From assembly GCF_900114245.1 (NCBI RefSeq), contig NZ_FOSK01000014.1, positions 62,001 through 126,000 on the forward strand: 64,000 bases of DNA, read 5' to 3'. Below, piece by piece: positions 34,961-44,040 of this stretch (the first letter of the stretch is position 1; each line of letters opens with the position of its first letter). The stretch comes from Pseudovibrio ascidiaceicola (GTDB lineage Bacteria > Pseudomonadota > Alphaproteobacteria > Rhizobiales > Stappiaceae). The notes under the pieces are model-generated. The model searched no databases and was not told the origin of the DNA. It worked only from the letters and a program-made list of their open reading frames with translations. The position numbers and the translations under genes are program-made.

Positions 34961-36259
34961 ATGATCGCTCGCCTGCTCAGACATCAGGCTGGCATCAAGG
35001 TTCTGGCCCTCAAAGGCACTGAGGCGTTGGCCGGTGCTGCCATGACCATCTATCTGGCACGAATACTTGGACCTTCGGCTTTTGGTGTCTTTGCGTTCGG
35101 GCTCGCAACAATAATGTTGCTGGCAATCCCGATCAAAAACGGCGCATCGACATTGATCACGAAGCATGTGGCTATTGCTCGTGAACGAAGTGGAGCTGAA
35201 CAGGCAGGACCTCTGCTGGCAACCGGACTTCGCTTGTCTCTTCTTTATGCAGGCGTGCCGATCGTTTGTCTTTGGACAGTTGTGGCATTGAGTGAAAACG
35301 CGAATGCCTTTGTTGTAAGTGTAGCACTCTTCTCACTGGCTCTTCCGTTCCTGTGCCTTACGGGCTTGATGGAAGGGGTCCTGCGAGGCAGCTTCCGGCC
35401 AAACGCTGCGATCCTTGTCGGAACCGTTCTTGTGCCATTGTTAGTCTTGGCGACAGCGTTTCTTTTGACGGAGCAAATGCAGGCGCAAGGCTGGATGTTT
35501 GCTGTTGCTGCCTATATCGCAGCCGCGATCGCTATCACTGTTATGAGTCTGCTGCTTTCCCGCCCATATCTTCACAACCTGCTACCCGTCCCAAAAGAAA
35601 ACCGTATGGGTGGTCGTCAATGGCTACACCTCGTCGCTCCCTTCGCGATTGTAACAGGACTACTGATCTTCAATCGCCAGATCGATACGATACTTCTGGG
35701 TGTGCTTGCCGGAGAAAAAGAGGCTGGAATTTACCGAATCGCCGCTCAGGCATCAGTGCTTGTCACATTTGGCGTACAAGCCATTGGCCACCTTTATGCG
35801 CCCTATCTTGCGACAGCAGATAGAACGACAGCTCCCTTGAAAATCTCAGGATACCTTCGCAAAAGTGTTCTCTTCTCAATCGCCTTCGGCCTGTTTGCTC
35901 TCGTGGCACTCGCAGTCTGGGGAGACGATATTATCACCTTGTTAGCGGGGCCAGAATATCTGCCAGCCTATCCGGTGATGCTCATACTCTGCGCTGCCAA
36001 TCTGGCTGTGGCCGCAAACGGAGCAACTATGCAAGCGCTTTATATGCAAGGACATCAAAAGCGCACGGCTTGGATCTTCTTTGCATCGGGTGTTCTTTCC
36101 GTTGCTGCAAATGCGACATTGATCCCGTATCTGGGCATCAACGGTGCAGCAATTGCATCCTCTGCAGCCATTCTTTCATGGTCACTGGGCCTTCGCTGGT
36201 TAGCTTGCGGAGTGTGGCGACTTTCTTATCTAACACTCTCACCTCGTGACCAGGAGTGA
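34961..36259 (+). CDS. Polysaccharide flippase (Wzx/MOP superfamily)
   Basis: 432 aa with about 12-14 membrane segments. The N-terminus (KGTEALAGAAMTIYLARILG, then FGVFAFGLA) is typical of polysaccharide biosynthesis C/RfbX-type flippases. ATG 34961 is preferred, with AGGGG eight bases upstream; a GTG at 34931 would add ten residues. It moves the lipid-linked repeat unit across the inner membrane for polymerisation. It lies six bases before the ATP-grasp gene. Confidence 0.88.
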   Translation: MIARLLRHQAGIKVLALKGTEALAGAAMTIYLARILGPSAFGVFAFGLATIMLLAIPIKNGASTLITKHVAIARERSGAEQAGPLLATGLRLSLLYAGVPIVCLWTVVALSENANAFVVSVALFSLALPFLCLTGLMEGVLRGSFRPNAAILVGTVLVPLLVLATAFLLTEQMQAQGWMFAVAAYIAAAIAITVMSLLLSRPYLHNLLPVPKENRMGGRQWLHLVAPFAIVTGLLIFNRQIDTILLGVLAGEKEAGIYRIAAQASVLVTFGVQAIGHLYAPYLATADRTTAPLKISGYLRKSVLFSIAFGLFALVALAVWGDDIITLLAGPEYLPAYPVMLILCAANLAVAANGATMQALYMQGHQKRTAWIFFASGVLSVAANATLIPYLGINGAAIASSAAILSWSLGLRWLACGVWRLSYLTLSPRDQE

Positions 36260-36265
36260 CAGCTC

Positions 36266-37165
36266 ATGAAGCTACAAAACTTCCTTCCAACCGGACATTT
36301 CTGGGACAACGCACTTTCTATCTTAAACGCGCGAAAACGCTTGGGATATTTCCCGAATCCGCGGAAGCCACGCAGTTTTAATGAGCATATCCTTGCGCAA
36401 AAATGGGCTTTTCGGGGGGACCTTGCACTCGCAAGTCGTGTGACAGACAAGGCAGAAGTAAAAAAATGGCTCTCTGAGATCGGTATGGAGCACCTGATTG
36501 TGCCCACACTTGGTGTCTATAAGAATACTTGGGATATTGAGGCGTTCCATTTCGAAGGTGAGCTTATTGCCAAATCGACACATGGCAGTGGCGAAGCTTT
36601 GATCCGAACCGCCCAGAACGGTAAGGCCTTTTCTTTGGAAGACTTAGAAGTCTTCAGAAGTTGGTTCTCTGAGGACTACTATAAACGCAGCCGGGAGCCG
36701 AACTATAAGGGGCTTAGCAAACGGATCATCGTAGAACCGTTGTTGCGTGATGAAACAGGCAATCCACCCAAGGACTTTAAGTTCTTTTGTGCAGACGGTG
36801 AACCTTTTGCTGTTCAAGTCGATCATGGTCGGTACACACACCATACCCGACAACTGTATGATACGAGCTGGCAGCTTCTCCCATATTCAATGTGCTACGA
36901 CCGGAATCCGGTCCCAATGCGCAAACCAGTCTTGCTCGATAAAGCTCTTGAGGCAGCACGTCAGCTCTCAAAAGGCTTCGGATTTGTCCGCGTAGATTTC
37001 TATTTCATGCCATCAGGCCTCAAACTAGGAGAAATGACATTCTTCCCGGGAAATGGTGCTGAGCGTTTTTCTCCAGCAGAAGGAGATGCTCAGTTGGGGC
37101 GGCAAATCAGGAAAGTCAGCTTTACTGCCGACCAGACAGCTGGAATGCAAAAGCGAAAGGCATAA
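36266..37165 (+). CDS. TupA-like ATP-grasp protein of polysaccharide synthesis
   Basis: 299 aa. Landmarks of the TupA-like ATP-grasp family: PRKPRSFNEHILAQKW near residue 32, KSTHGSGEAL, DFKFFCADGEPFAVQVDHGR, and LGEMTFFPGNGAERFSP with the metal-binding Glu. In Bacillus, TupA makes polyglutamate-glucuronate in teichuronopeptide; relatives in polysaccharide loci are thought to attach amino acids or similar groups to sugar carboxylates. This predicts a decorated, possibly uronate-containing polymer. Cytoplasmic. Confidence 0.85.
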   Translation: MKLQNFLPTGHFWDNALSILNARKRLGYFPNPRKPRSFNEHILAQKWAFRGDLALASRVTDKAEVKKWLSEIGMEHLIVPTLGVYKNTWDIEAFHFEGELIAKSTHGSGEALIRTAQNGKAFSLEDLEVFRSWFSEDYYKRSREPNYKGLSKRIIVEPLLRDETGNPPKDFKFFCADGEPFAVQVDHGRYTHHTRQLYDTSWQLLPYSMCYDRNPVPMRKPVLLDKALEAARQLSKGFGFVRVDFYFMPSGLKLGEMTFFPGNGAERFSPAEGDAQLGRQIRKVSFTADQTAGMQKRKA

Positions 37166-37170
37166 GACCT

Positions 37171-38220
37171 ATGTGGCCATACGTCATCATGAGTGGGGTT
37201 GTGTATTCAGGTAGTATGCTGTCCGTTTTTGACAGACGCACATCTGTCGTAAGCTGGGCTATGCTGGCGTCTTTTGCTGTTGCCTTGAGCGTTTTTATAG
37301 GTTTTCGTTTTGAGGTTGGAAAGGACTGGATACAGTACAATTACATCTTCAAATTGATAACTGAACTACCCTTTATACAAGCAATGGCCTTTACAGATGC
37401 CGGTTATGGTTTTTTGAATTGGCTCTCCCATCAGATGGGGCTGGGCATTACTGGTGTCTTTTTCTTTTGCGCTGTGGTTTTGGTTGTTGGACTAGTGATG
37501 TTCGCTGCTCTAACGCCTTATCCTTGGCTTGCTGTTGCAGTTGCAATGCCGCACATCGTGACGATCATGGCAATGGACCACGTGCGTCAAACCACTGCGC
37601 TCGGATTCATCTTGATTGGACTTGCATTTCTGGCGCGAGATCGTGTGTGGACATTCGTAGTCTGCATTTTGATGGGGGCATTATTTCATCGAACCGCTAT
37701 TATGTGCCTGATATTTTGGCTCGTACTCGCGCAAAAAAATCGCATTTTGCTATATCCAGCGATACTGGCCATCTGTGCACTCCTGATAGAGTTCTTGCTG
37801 GCTGATCGTATCGGGGTCTACGTCTTGCGATATGTTGAAACGTCTGCCGGATCTCGAGGCGCACTGATAAGGTTACTATTCAATGCTTTGCCTGCGGCTG
37901 GTTTCCTGATTATCAGAAAAAACGTGAAGCTTCCCCAAAAGTTCGACAAGGTTATGAACTTGATGGCATGGATTGCTGTATTTTCACTTTTACTATTGCC
38001 GATGCTTCCCTCAGCTGTAATCGTTGATAGAATCGGAAAGTACTTCCTCCCAGTTCAAATTCTATTCTACCCAATAATCATCTCTCAAATACGCGGATAC
38101 GCATTGAGGTTTTCTGCTGCAGCTCTTATTTGTGCCTATCTGTTTCTGACACAGTTCTATTGGCTCTACACGAGTGAACTGGCAGATTTTTGGGTGCCCT
38201 ATAAAATGACTCAATTGTGA
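37171..38220 (+). CDS. EpsG-family/O-antigen polymerase-like membrane protein
   Basis: 349 aa with about 10 membrane segments. FIGFRFEVGKDWIQYNYIF matches the G-x-D-W-x-x-Y signature of EpsG-type polymerases, and MDHVRQTTALGFILIGLAFL with FHRTAIM is also typical. It would polymerise repeat units in the Wzx/Wzy pathway. It is the last gene of the rightward unit, five bases after the ATP-grasp gene. Confidence 0.85.
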   Translation: MWPYVIMSGVVYSGSMLSVFDRRTSVVSWAMLASFAVALSVFIGFRFEVGKDWIQYNYIFKLITELPFIQAMAFTDAGYGFLNWLSHQMGLGITGVFFFCAVVLVVGLVMFAALTPYPWLAVAVAMPHIVTIMAMDHVRQTTALGFILIGLAFLARDRVWTFVVCILMGALFHRTAIMCLIFWLVLAQKNRILLYPAILAICALLIEFLLADRIGVYVLRYVETSAGSRGALIRLLFNALPAAGFLIIRKNVKLPQKFDKVMNLMAWIAVFSLLLLPMLPSAVIVDRIGKYFLPVQILFYPIIISQIRGYALRFSAAALICAYLFLTQFYWLYTSELADFWVPYKMTQL

Positions 38221-38630
38221 GGGAACGGCCTATCTTGGAGCAGTCTGGTTTTGTCATAATGCCGTACTGAAGCAGATTTTAACATCGGGACAATAAATGA
38301 TGTTTCATCCGAGATGAGCATCCAGCTAAAATGTAGGTCTTCAATAAACACGGCCATAACAGCGCCGAATACCAATATACAGCATATGTATTTGCCACGT
38401 ACCTGTTCGCCTGCGACTTTAGCGAGTGAAAAGGGGATGCGGTTTGCAAGACTTTGAACTGAAGTTGCGTTCAAGTCGTAAACCGTTACGAATGCAGTCA
38501 GATCCGATCAGCGGTGCTTGCAAATTTCTAATTGTGTTGGATAAGAACGCCTGCTGATTGAACTGAGCGGATTGGGATGCTTAGTCTGGTTCCGTGCGTG
38601 CATCTGCTTACTAGTGTGGAGATTTATATT
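38221..38630. other. Intergenic region after the exopolysaccharide locus
   Basis: No convincing gene. A leftward frame at 38211-38474 has one hydrophobic stretch but overlaps the polymerase end and lacks a clear ribosome site. The region presumably holds the terminator of the polymerase unit and the promoter of the amidohydrolase gene. Alternative starts for the latter extend to ATG 38577. Confidence 0.4.
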
Positions 38631-39800
38631 TTGGATACGATCCAGTTCCAATTGAATGCTGAGCAAGTTGCTTACCTGACAGATATTCGGCAAACGCTGC
38701 ATAAAGCGCCGGAAGCTTCTGGTGAAGAAGAGCAAACTGGTCGCTTTATTGTTGAGCAACTCGAGCGAATTGGGGCAGATCGTATTGTTTCCGGGCTTGG
38801 TGGTTATGGAGTAATCGCTGAATACCGAGGTATTGCAGATGGGCCAACTGTGATGATCCGGTGTGAGCTGGATGGGTTGCCGATTGAAGAGATCTCCGAG
38901 GTTCCGTACCGCTCACAAACTCCGGGCCGTGGCCATCTGTGCGGGCATGACGGGCACATGACCATGGTTCTTGGTGTCGCTCATTTACTTGCCGGTCAGC
39001 GCCCAAAGCAAGGGCGTGTTGTGTTGATGTTCCAGCCAGCTGAAGAAACTGGAGCAGGGGCTGCGGCTGTGATTGAAGATCCGAATTTCGCAGAGTTTCG
39101 ACCAGATTTTGCGTTCTCGCTGCACAATTTGCCAGGGCGACCTTTGGGTGAAGTCAGTATTTGTCAGGAATATGCCAACTGTGCATCCCGTGGAATGCAG
39201 ATCAACCTGCGCGGTAAGAGCTCGCATGCCGCCGCACCAGAAGATGGACTTTCCCCGGCCTCGGCGATCTCCGTGTTGATGGATCAGCTCGTAAAGCTCG
39301 GTGTTGGTGGGGAGATGAATGATCAATTCACACTCAGCACATTAACACATGTCCGCTTGGGCGAGCCGACGTTTGGAATTGCGCCGGGTTTCGGTGAGCT
39401 GCGTGTGACACTGCGGTCCATCAGTGATGCATTGATGGAAGATATGATTGCCCGAGCGCAAGAGGCTGTAGCACAAGCAACACCTGATCTGGATGTTGCA
39501 ATCACATGGCACGATATTTTCCTCGCCTGTGTCAATCACCCAGAAAGTCGTGACCAGATTATTCAGGCTGCGAAGCGGATCGGCACTCCATTGAGAGAAC
39601 TGGACTATCCGATGCGTTGGTCCGAGGATTTTGGTCGGTTTGGATTGGATGGGGCAAAGTCTGCGATGTTCTTTTTGGGTTCTGGAGAAGCTCAGCCACA
39701 ACTGCACAATCCAGACTATGACTTCCCGGAAGCACTGATACCAATCGGAGCAGAGCTATTCATAACAATCATTGAACAGCTTTTGGGACTTACTGACTAA
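38631..39800 (+). CDS. M20-family amidohydrolase (HipO/IAA-amino acid hydrolase type)
   Basis: 389 aa from TTG 38631, with GTGGAG nine bases upstream; ATG 38577 in the same frame is possible but leaves an odd hydrophobic leader. Metal-site motifs: RGHLCGHDGHM, QPAEETGAGAAAV with the catalytic Glu, SLHNLPGRP, and HNPDYDFPEALIP near the end. The family hydrolyses N-acyl amino acids and related amides in the cytoplasm. It lies next to a LysR gene and a TRAP transporter with a racemase-fold enzyme, which suggests import of an acylated or D-form amino acid. Confidence 0.88.
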   Translation: MDTIQFQLNAEQVAYLTDIRQTLHKAPEASGEEEQTGRFIVEQLERIGADRIVSGLGGYGVIAEYRGIADGPTVMIRCELDGLPIEEISEVPYRSQTPGRGHLCGHDGHMTMVLGVAHLLAGQRPKQGRVVLMFQPAEETGAGAAAVIEDPNFAEFRPDFAFSLHNLPGRPLGEVSICQEYANCASRGMQINLRGKSSHAAAPEDGLSPASAISVLMDQLVKLGVGGEMNDQFTLSTLTHVRLGEPTFGIAPGFGELRVTLRSISDALMEDMIARAQEAVAQATPDLDVAITWHDIFLACVNHPESRDQIIQAAKRIGTPLRELDYPMRWSEDFGRFGLDGAKSAMFFLGSGEAQPQLHNPDYDFPEALIPIGAELFITIIEQLLGLTD

Positions 39801-39821
39801 GGCTCGCTGAATTGCCTGTAG

Positions 39822-39856
39822 CCCCATCTCTCTCTGAGGTGGGGTGTTCGTTTTGG
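39822..39856. terminator. Terminator between convergent amidohydrolase and lysR genes
   Basis: CCCCATCTC (39822-39830) pairs with GAGGTGGGG (39836-39844) with one G-T pair and a 5-nt loop, followed by TGTTCGTTTT. It fits the end of the amidohydrolase transcript. Confidence 0.7.
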
Positions 39857-39870
39857 TCCAGCGATAAAGC

Positions 39871-40830
39871 CTAGTTCAGATAGCTTCTGTCTTCCAGAGA
39901 CACCTTTTTAATTTCGTCCCGCAGGATCTCAATAAACGCAGCCTCCGCTGCATTGTGCCTAGTTTTTGAGTTTGTGATGAGTGCAATGTCGTAGATCGGC
40001 AGATCTGCAAAATCGGTAACGCGCCATAATCGCTTCGCCTCAACATAAGGCCGCGCCACATGGACTGGGAAAGGTCCGACACCCACACCAATTTCGATCA
40101 ATCGGCGCAACTCTTCCAAATGATAGGACCGGCCAACGGGTGAATGCTCAATGCCCAGCTTGTTGCGCGCCATGGCAAATTCACTCATTTCGCCGCCGGG
40201 TTCATCGGTTGGAAAAGTCACATAGGGCTCATGGGCAAGCTCTTCCTTGCGGATATCATCGCGCCCAAACAGCGGGCTGAGCCGGCCACAATAAAGCGCA
40301 AATCTCTCGCGGTAGATAATCTCGTAGGTCAGGCCAGGTTGACGGGCTGTGGTGAGGCCGATCCCACATGAAGCCGTTTTGCGTTTAACTTGCGTGACCA
40401 CATCACCGCTTGTTGCAACTTTAATTGAGAGCGTTGCCTTAGGATGTGTCTTGTGAAACCGCACAAAGGCAGCATCAATCACAGGTGACTCGGCGTGGGT
40501 TGCCGTAGCGATAGAAACGTGTCCGGTCACATCCTCCCGCACGTCTTTCAGCACCGCTGCGATGCGTGAAACCCCGCTATAAATTTCCAAGCATTCTTCA
40601 TAGAGAAGCTGTCCGGCTTTGGTCAGTGAGAACTCACCTGCATTCCGATCTATCAGCACGCAATCAAATTGATTTTCCAGTCGTTTCAATGCGTTGGTGA
40701 TTGCTGGCTGGGTTAGCAGCAATCGTTTAGCAGCTTTAGTAACCCCTTTCTCTTCAACGATAATGAGAAAGGTATAAAGCAGGTTCCAATCGAGGTTTCG
40801 ACAGAAGCGTTCAAGAGAGGTTCTATTCAT
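39871..40830 (-). CDS. LysR-family transcriptional regulator
   Basis: 319 aa. HTH at residues about 14-75 (LDWNLLYTFLIIVEEKGVTK, then LLTQPAITNALKRLE) and an effector domain behind it. It converges on the amidohydrolase gene and diverges from the TRAP transporter operon, whose binding-protein gene starts 167 bases away, so it most likely controls that operon. Confidence 0.9.
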   Translation of the reverse strand: MNRTSLERFCRNLDWNLLYTFLIIVEEKGVTKAAKRLLLTQPAITNALKRLENQFDCVLIDRNAGEFSLTKAGQLLYEECLEIYSGVSRIAAVLKDVREDVTGHVSIATATHAESPVIDAAFVRFHKTHPKATLSIKVATSGDVVTQVKRKTASCGIGLTTARQPGLTYEIIYRERFALYCGRLSPLFGRDDIRKEELAHEPYVTFPTDEPGGEMSEFAMARNKLGIEHSPVGRSYHLEELRRLIEIGVGVGPFPVHVARPYVEAKRLWRVTDFADLPIYDIALITNSKTRHNAAEAAFIEILRDEIKKVSLEDRSYLN

Positions 40831-40996
40831 GGGGCATTACTCAAATTTATATCTACATTAAATATATGAACTTGCTTAATGCGTCCACTCTTGGTCCTAT
40901 GAATTTATGCGTAGGTTGTTAGTTGCAGCAAAAAGGGGTAGCGCACACAACCAGCACTCGGCATGCGCAAAAAACGATTTTCCGGAGGAGAGACAC

Positions 40997-41989
40997 TTGA
41001 CCAATTTCACAAAATTCGCAGTAGCGACTGCGCTGACACTCAGCCTGACAAGCGGCGTTTCTGCTGCAACCACTCTCAAACTCGCTGGTGTTGTGCCAGT
41101 CGAGCATTACGGCAACACGCTGCTTGAGCAAATTAAGAATGATATTGAAGCGGCCAATGTTGATTTGAAGGTAAATGTCTTCCCGGCAGGCCAGCTTGGC
41201 GCGGGTGAGGAGCTGTTTGAAGCGGCTGCACGTGGCAACGTGGATCTGGTACATTCTGTTGTGTATGCGCACAGCGACCCGGTCTTGGAAATCAACTCCC
41301 TGCCATACCTTGTGAGCAGTTGGGATGAAGCTGAAAAAGTATATCTGAACAAAGGTTCTGCCTTCAACAAGATCTTTGCGGAGCGTCTTGAAGGTCTGGG
41401 TCTCAAGCTTCTGGCCAACGCACCAGAAGGGTTCATCGGCGTGGTCGCAAATGATACGCCAGATAATGCGAGCACTACGGGCGACAAAGGCATGAACATT
41501 CGTGTCTGGAGTTCTCAGGTGATCAAAGCGACCGTTGAATCAATCGGCTTTAAAGCCACCACGATGAACTGGGGCGAAGTCTTTCCTGCCATTCAGGCGG
41601 GCACGGTTGATGGTGCAATTTGCTGCACAGCGCAGCTGGCTTACAGCGCCTTTGCAACCTCTGATGTTGGTAAAGCCTTCATCCCATACAATGCAGTGGT
41701 TGAGAACACGACCTATTACGCCTCCAGCCGTACATGGGACAAACTCTCCCAAGAGCAGCAGTCCGCTGTCCAGTCAGCTTTTGACAAAGCGGCACGTGAT
41801 TATGCTGCCTGGGGCCGAAACAATGAAGCACAATACGTCACGAAGCTTCAGGAAAGCGGCTATCAGGTTGTGACTGTTTCTGATGAAGACCGTGCTGCAA
41901 TCGCTGAAAAGGTGCGGGCAGACGTATGGCCACAAATCTCTGAAATCGTTGGCAAAGACACCATCGATGCTCTGATGGCAGATAAATAA
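40997..41989 (+). CDS. TRAP transporter substrate-binding protein (DctP type), system 1
   Basis: 330 aa from TTG 40997, chosen because GGAGGAG lies just upstream and the frame then opens with a clean signal peptide (cleavage after SGVSA). The mature part fits DctP-type binding proteins: AGQLGAGEELFEAAARGNVD, MNIRVWSSQVIKATVE and the helical C-terminus. It is periplasmic and feeds the small and large permeases that follow. The substrate is not readable; the LysR, amidohydrolase and racemase neighbours point to an amino acid derivative. Confidence 0.9.
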   Translation: MTNFTKFAVATALTLSLTSGVSAATTLKLAGVVPVEHYGNTLLEQIKNDIEAANVDLKVNVFPAGQLGAGEELFEAAARGNVDLVHSVVYAHSDPVLEINSLPYLVSSWDEAEKVYLNKGSAFNKIFAERLEGLGLKLLANAPEGFIGVVANDTPDNASTTGDKGMNIRVWSSQVIKATVESIGFKATTMNWGEVFPAIQAGTVDGAICCTAQLAYSAFATSDVGKAFIPYNAVVENTTYYASSRTWDKLSQEQQSAVQSAFDKAARDYAAWGRNNEAQYVTKLQESGYQVVTVSDEDRAAIAEKVRADVWPQISEIVGKDTIDALMADK

Positions 41990-42007
41990 GCACGAAGACA
42001 CCTATGC

Positions 42008-42040
42008 GAACGGGTGGCCTGTTGCTGCCCGTTCCTTTTC
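42008..42040 (+). promoter_or_regulatory. Intercistronic hairpin after the TRAP binding-protein gene
   Basis: GAACGGG (42008-42014) pairs with CCCGTTC (42028-42034), followed by CTTTTCC. It probably lowers permease expression relative to the binding protein. Confidence 0.5.
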
Positions 42041-42069
42041 CTGAAGTTAAGCCAGAACTATGAGCATTC

Positions 42070-42684
42070 ATGTCTGAACTCTCACAACACCTCTCACCAG
42101 GCTGGTCTCGATTTGTCGACCGCTTGGTAACGATCAAATCCTGGTTGCTTGCCATCGGCTGCATCATCATGGCTGGCACGTTCTTTCTCGTGGTGATCTT
42201 CCGCTACGGATTTGGCTCAGACCTGTTTGCCTACGAAGAATGGCTGCTGATCATCTGTTTCTGGATGTATTTCGCCGGTGCGGCAATGGGAACCTACGAT
42301 GGCTCTCATGTAAATGCAGACTTGCTGACCTATGTGATCAAGGATCCACGCAAAGCACATGTGCGGGCCGTTATTATCGGTGCAATTGAGTTCATCATCG
42401 CCATGGCACTGGTCTATTGGTCGGCGCTTATGATCATTGACGAGATCGACAGCTATCCCCGATGGCGCGCAACAATTGCTCTTCGAATTCCGTTCTTTGT
42501 CCCACGTCTTGCCATGTTGGTCGGCTTTGCAACCATGGCCTTCTATAGCCTGCTGCATCTGATCGTTCTCATCAACAAAGGCCCCGCCAAATCCGCAGTG
42601 CAACCGAGTGAGCAACAGGACGATAACGTGCTGCTGCAGCCGGTCATGCCAGAGACAACAAAAACAAAAGAGCCAGCACTATGA
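42070..42684 (+). CDS. TRAP transporter small permease (DctQ type), system 1
   Basis: 204 aa with four membrane segments (for example LLAIGCIIMAGTFFLVVIF and LLIICFWMYFAGAAMG). EEWLLIICFWMYFAGAA is typical of DctQ. The last 30 residues are polar and Gln/Lys rich. It overlaps the large permease start by four bases. Confidence 0.9.
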   Translation: MSELSQHLSPGWSRFVDRLVTIKSWLLAIGCIIMAGTFFLVVIFRYGFGSDLFAYEEWLLIICFWMYFAGAAMGTYDGSHVNADLLTYVIKDPRKAHVRAVIIGAIEFIIAMALVYWSALMIIDEIDSYPRWRATIALRIPFFVPRLAMLVGFATMAFYSLLHLIVLINKGPAKSAVQPSEQQDDNVLLQPVMPETTKTKEPAL

Positions 42685-43970
42685 TTATTCTGGGAAGCCT
42701 TATTCTAATCTGCCTCATGCTGGTGATTGGTGTCAGTGTTCCAATGTCCTTTGGCGCGGTTCTGCTGTTCATTGCAGTGTTTGGTGGCCATGATGTCAGT
42801 GGCTTCATGCCAACTGGGCACTGGAAGGTGAGCTCTCTGGTTCTGCTCGCAATCCCACTGTTCATTCTGGCTGGCGCGATCATGGAACGAGGCCGTATCG
42901 CAGCTCCTTTGGTGTCCCTTGCTGAGCTTATGGTGGGCAATGTCCGGGGTGGATTGAGCGCAGCTGCAGTTGTTGCAAGTGGTATCTTCGGAGCCATCTC
43001 CGGCTCAGCAGCAGCAACATTGACCTGCATCGGCTCCATCATGATGCCGCATCTGCGCAAAGCCAACTATCCGGAAGGGATGGCTGCGGCGCTGATTGTG
43101 AGTGCGAGTCCGTTAGGCCTGCTGATCCCACCAAGCTCCTCACAAATTCTCTATGCCTGGACCACGCAGCAATCCGTGCTCAAGTGCTTTTTGGCGACCG
43201 TTGTTCCCGGGGTCATCCTCATTGGTTTCCTTTGCATCGTGAACTTCGTGATGCTGCGGAATGTGAAGGATCTGAAGACCGAACGCGTTGGCGGAAAGTT
43301 CGCGTTTGAACTGCGCACCCGAAGCTTCAAAGCCATGCCCGCTCTGTTGATGCCTGTTATCATTCTGGGTGGCATCTATGGTGGTGTTATGACGCCAACA
43401 GAAGCTGCTGGTGTTGCTGTGATCTACGCAATTCCAATCGGTTTCTTTATCTACCGTGGTCTTGATAGAGAGAACTTCTTCCCAACATTGCGCTATGCCG
43501 GCACAACCATCGGCGTTGTCATGATGATGGTGCTTATGGTGCTCATTGTCAGTCAGTTTCTGGTGTTTGAGAACATTCCGGCAATGGCAAAGGATCTGAT
43601 CTATTCAGTTTCTGACAATCCGATCATCATTTTGCTTATGGTCAATCTGGTCATGATCCTCATTGGCATGTTGATGGATGATATTTCCGGCTTGCTGTTG
43701 TCCGCGCCGCTTTTGCTGCCAATCGTACAAAGTGTCGGTATGGAGCCAGTTCATTTTGCAGCGGTGCTTGGCGTCAATCTGGGCATGGCAAACATCACGC
43801 CGCCAACAGCACCACTGCTTTACCTTGGTGCTCGCGTGACGGACGCCCCGGTCAACAAGATGATGAAGCCGACACTGATAATGATCGCGTTTGCTTGGCT
43901 GCCAACACTGGTAATCACAACCTTTATTCCGCAGGTTGCTCTATGGTTGCCAGAACTGGTGTTCGGCTGA
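42681..43970 (+). CDS. TRAP transporter large permease (DctM type), system 1
   Basis: 429 aa with about 12 membrane segments. Characteristic DctM stretches: SGIFGAISGSAAATLTCIGS, PPSSSQILYAWTTQQS, YGGVMTPTEAAGVAVIYA and GMANITPPTAPLLYLGA. It is the Na+-coupled translocating subunit, working with the preceding DctQ and DctP. Start and stop overlap shows coupling. Confidence 0.93.
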   Translation: MIILGSLILICLMLVIGVSVPMSFGAVLLFIAVFGGHDVSGFMPTGHWKVSSLVLLAIPLFILAGAIMERGRIAAPLVSLAELMVGNVRGGLSAAAVVASGIFGAISGSAAATLTCIGSIMMPHLRKANYPEGMAAALIVSASPLGLLIPPSSSQILYAWTTQQSVLKCFLATVVPGVILIGFLCIVNFVMLRNVKDLKTERVGGKFAFELRTRSFKAMPALLMPVIILGGIYGGVMTPTEAAGVAVIYAIPIGFFIYRGLDRENFFPTLRYAGTTIGVVMMMVLMVLIVSQFLVFENIPAMAKDLIYSVSDNPIIILLMVNLVMILIGMLMDDISGLLLSAPLLLPIVQSVGMEPVHFAAVLGVNLGMANITPPTAPLLYLGARVTDAPVNKMMKPTLIMIAFAWLPTLVITTFIPQVALWLPELVFG

Positions 43971-43978
43971 TCAGAGTT

Positions 43979-44010
43979 TTGCCTCAGCTCACTCTAATGA
44001 GCTGAGGCAA
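43979..44010. promoter_or_regulatory. Intercistronic hairpin between TRAP permease and racemase genes
   Basis: TTGCCTCAGCTCA (43979-43991) pairs perfectly with TGAGCTGAGGCAA (43998-44010), 6-nt loop. No T-run follows, so it is likely a partial terminator or mRNA protector within the operon. Confidence 0.6.
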
Positions 44011-44040
44011 CTCACCAATATTACTTTCACATCGGCATAT

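Noticed and set aside
38211-38474. Reverse-strand 87-codon frame with one hydrophobic stretch after the polymerase gene
   Set aside because: Overlaps the polymerase stop, no ribosome site, no recognisable similarity. Could be a gene remnant, but the evidence is too thin.
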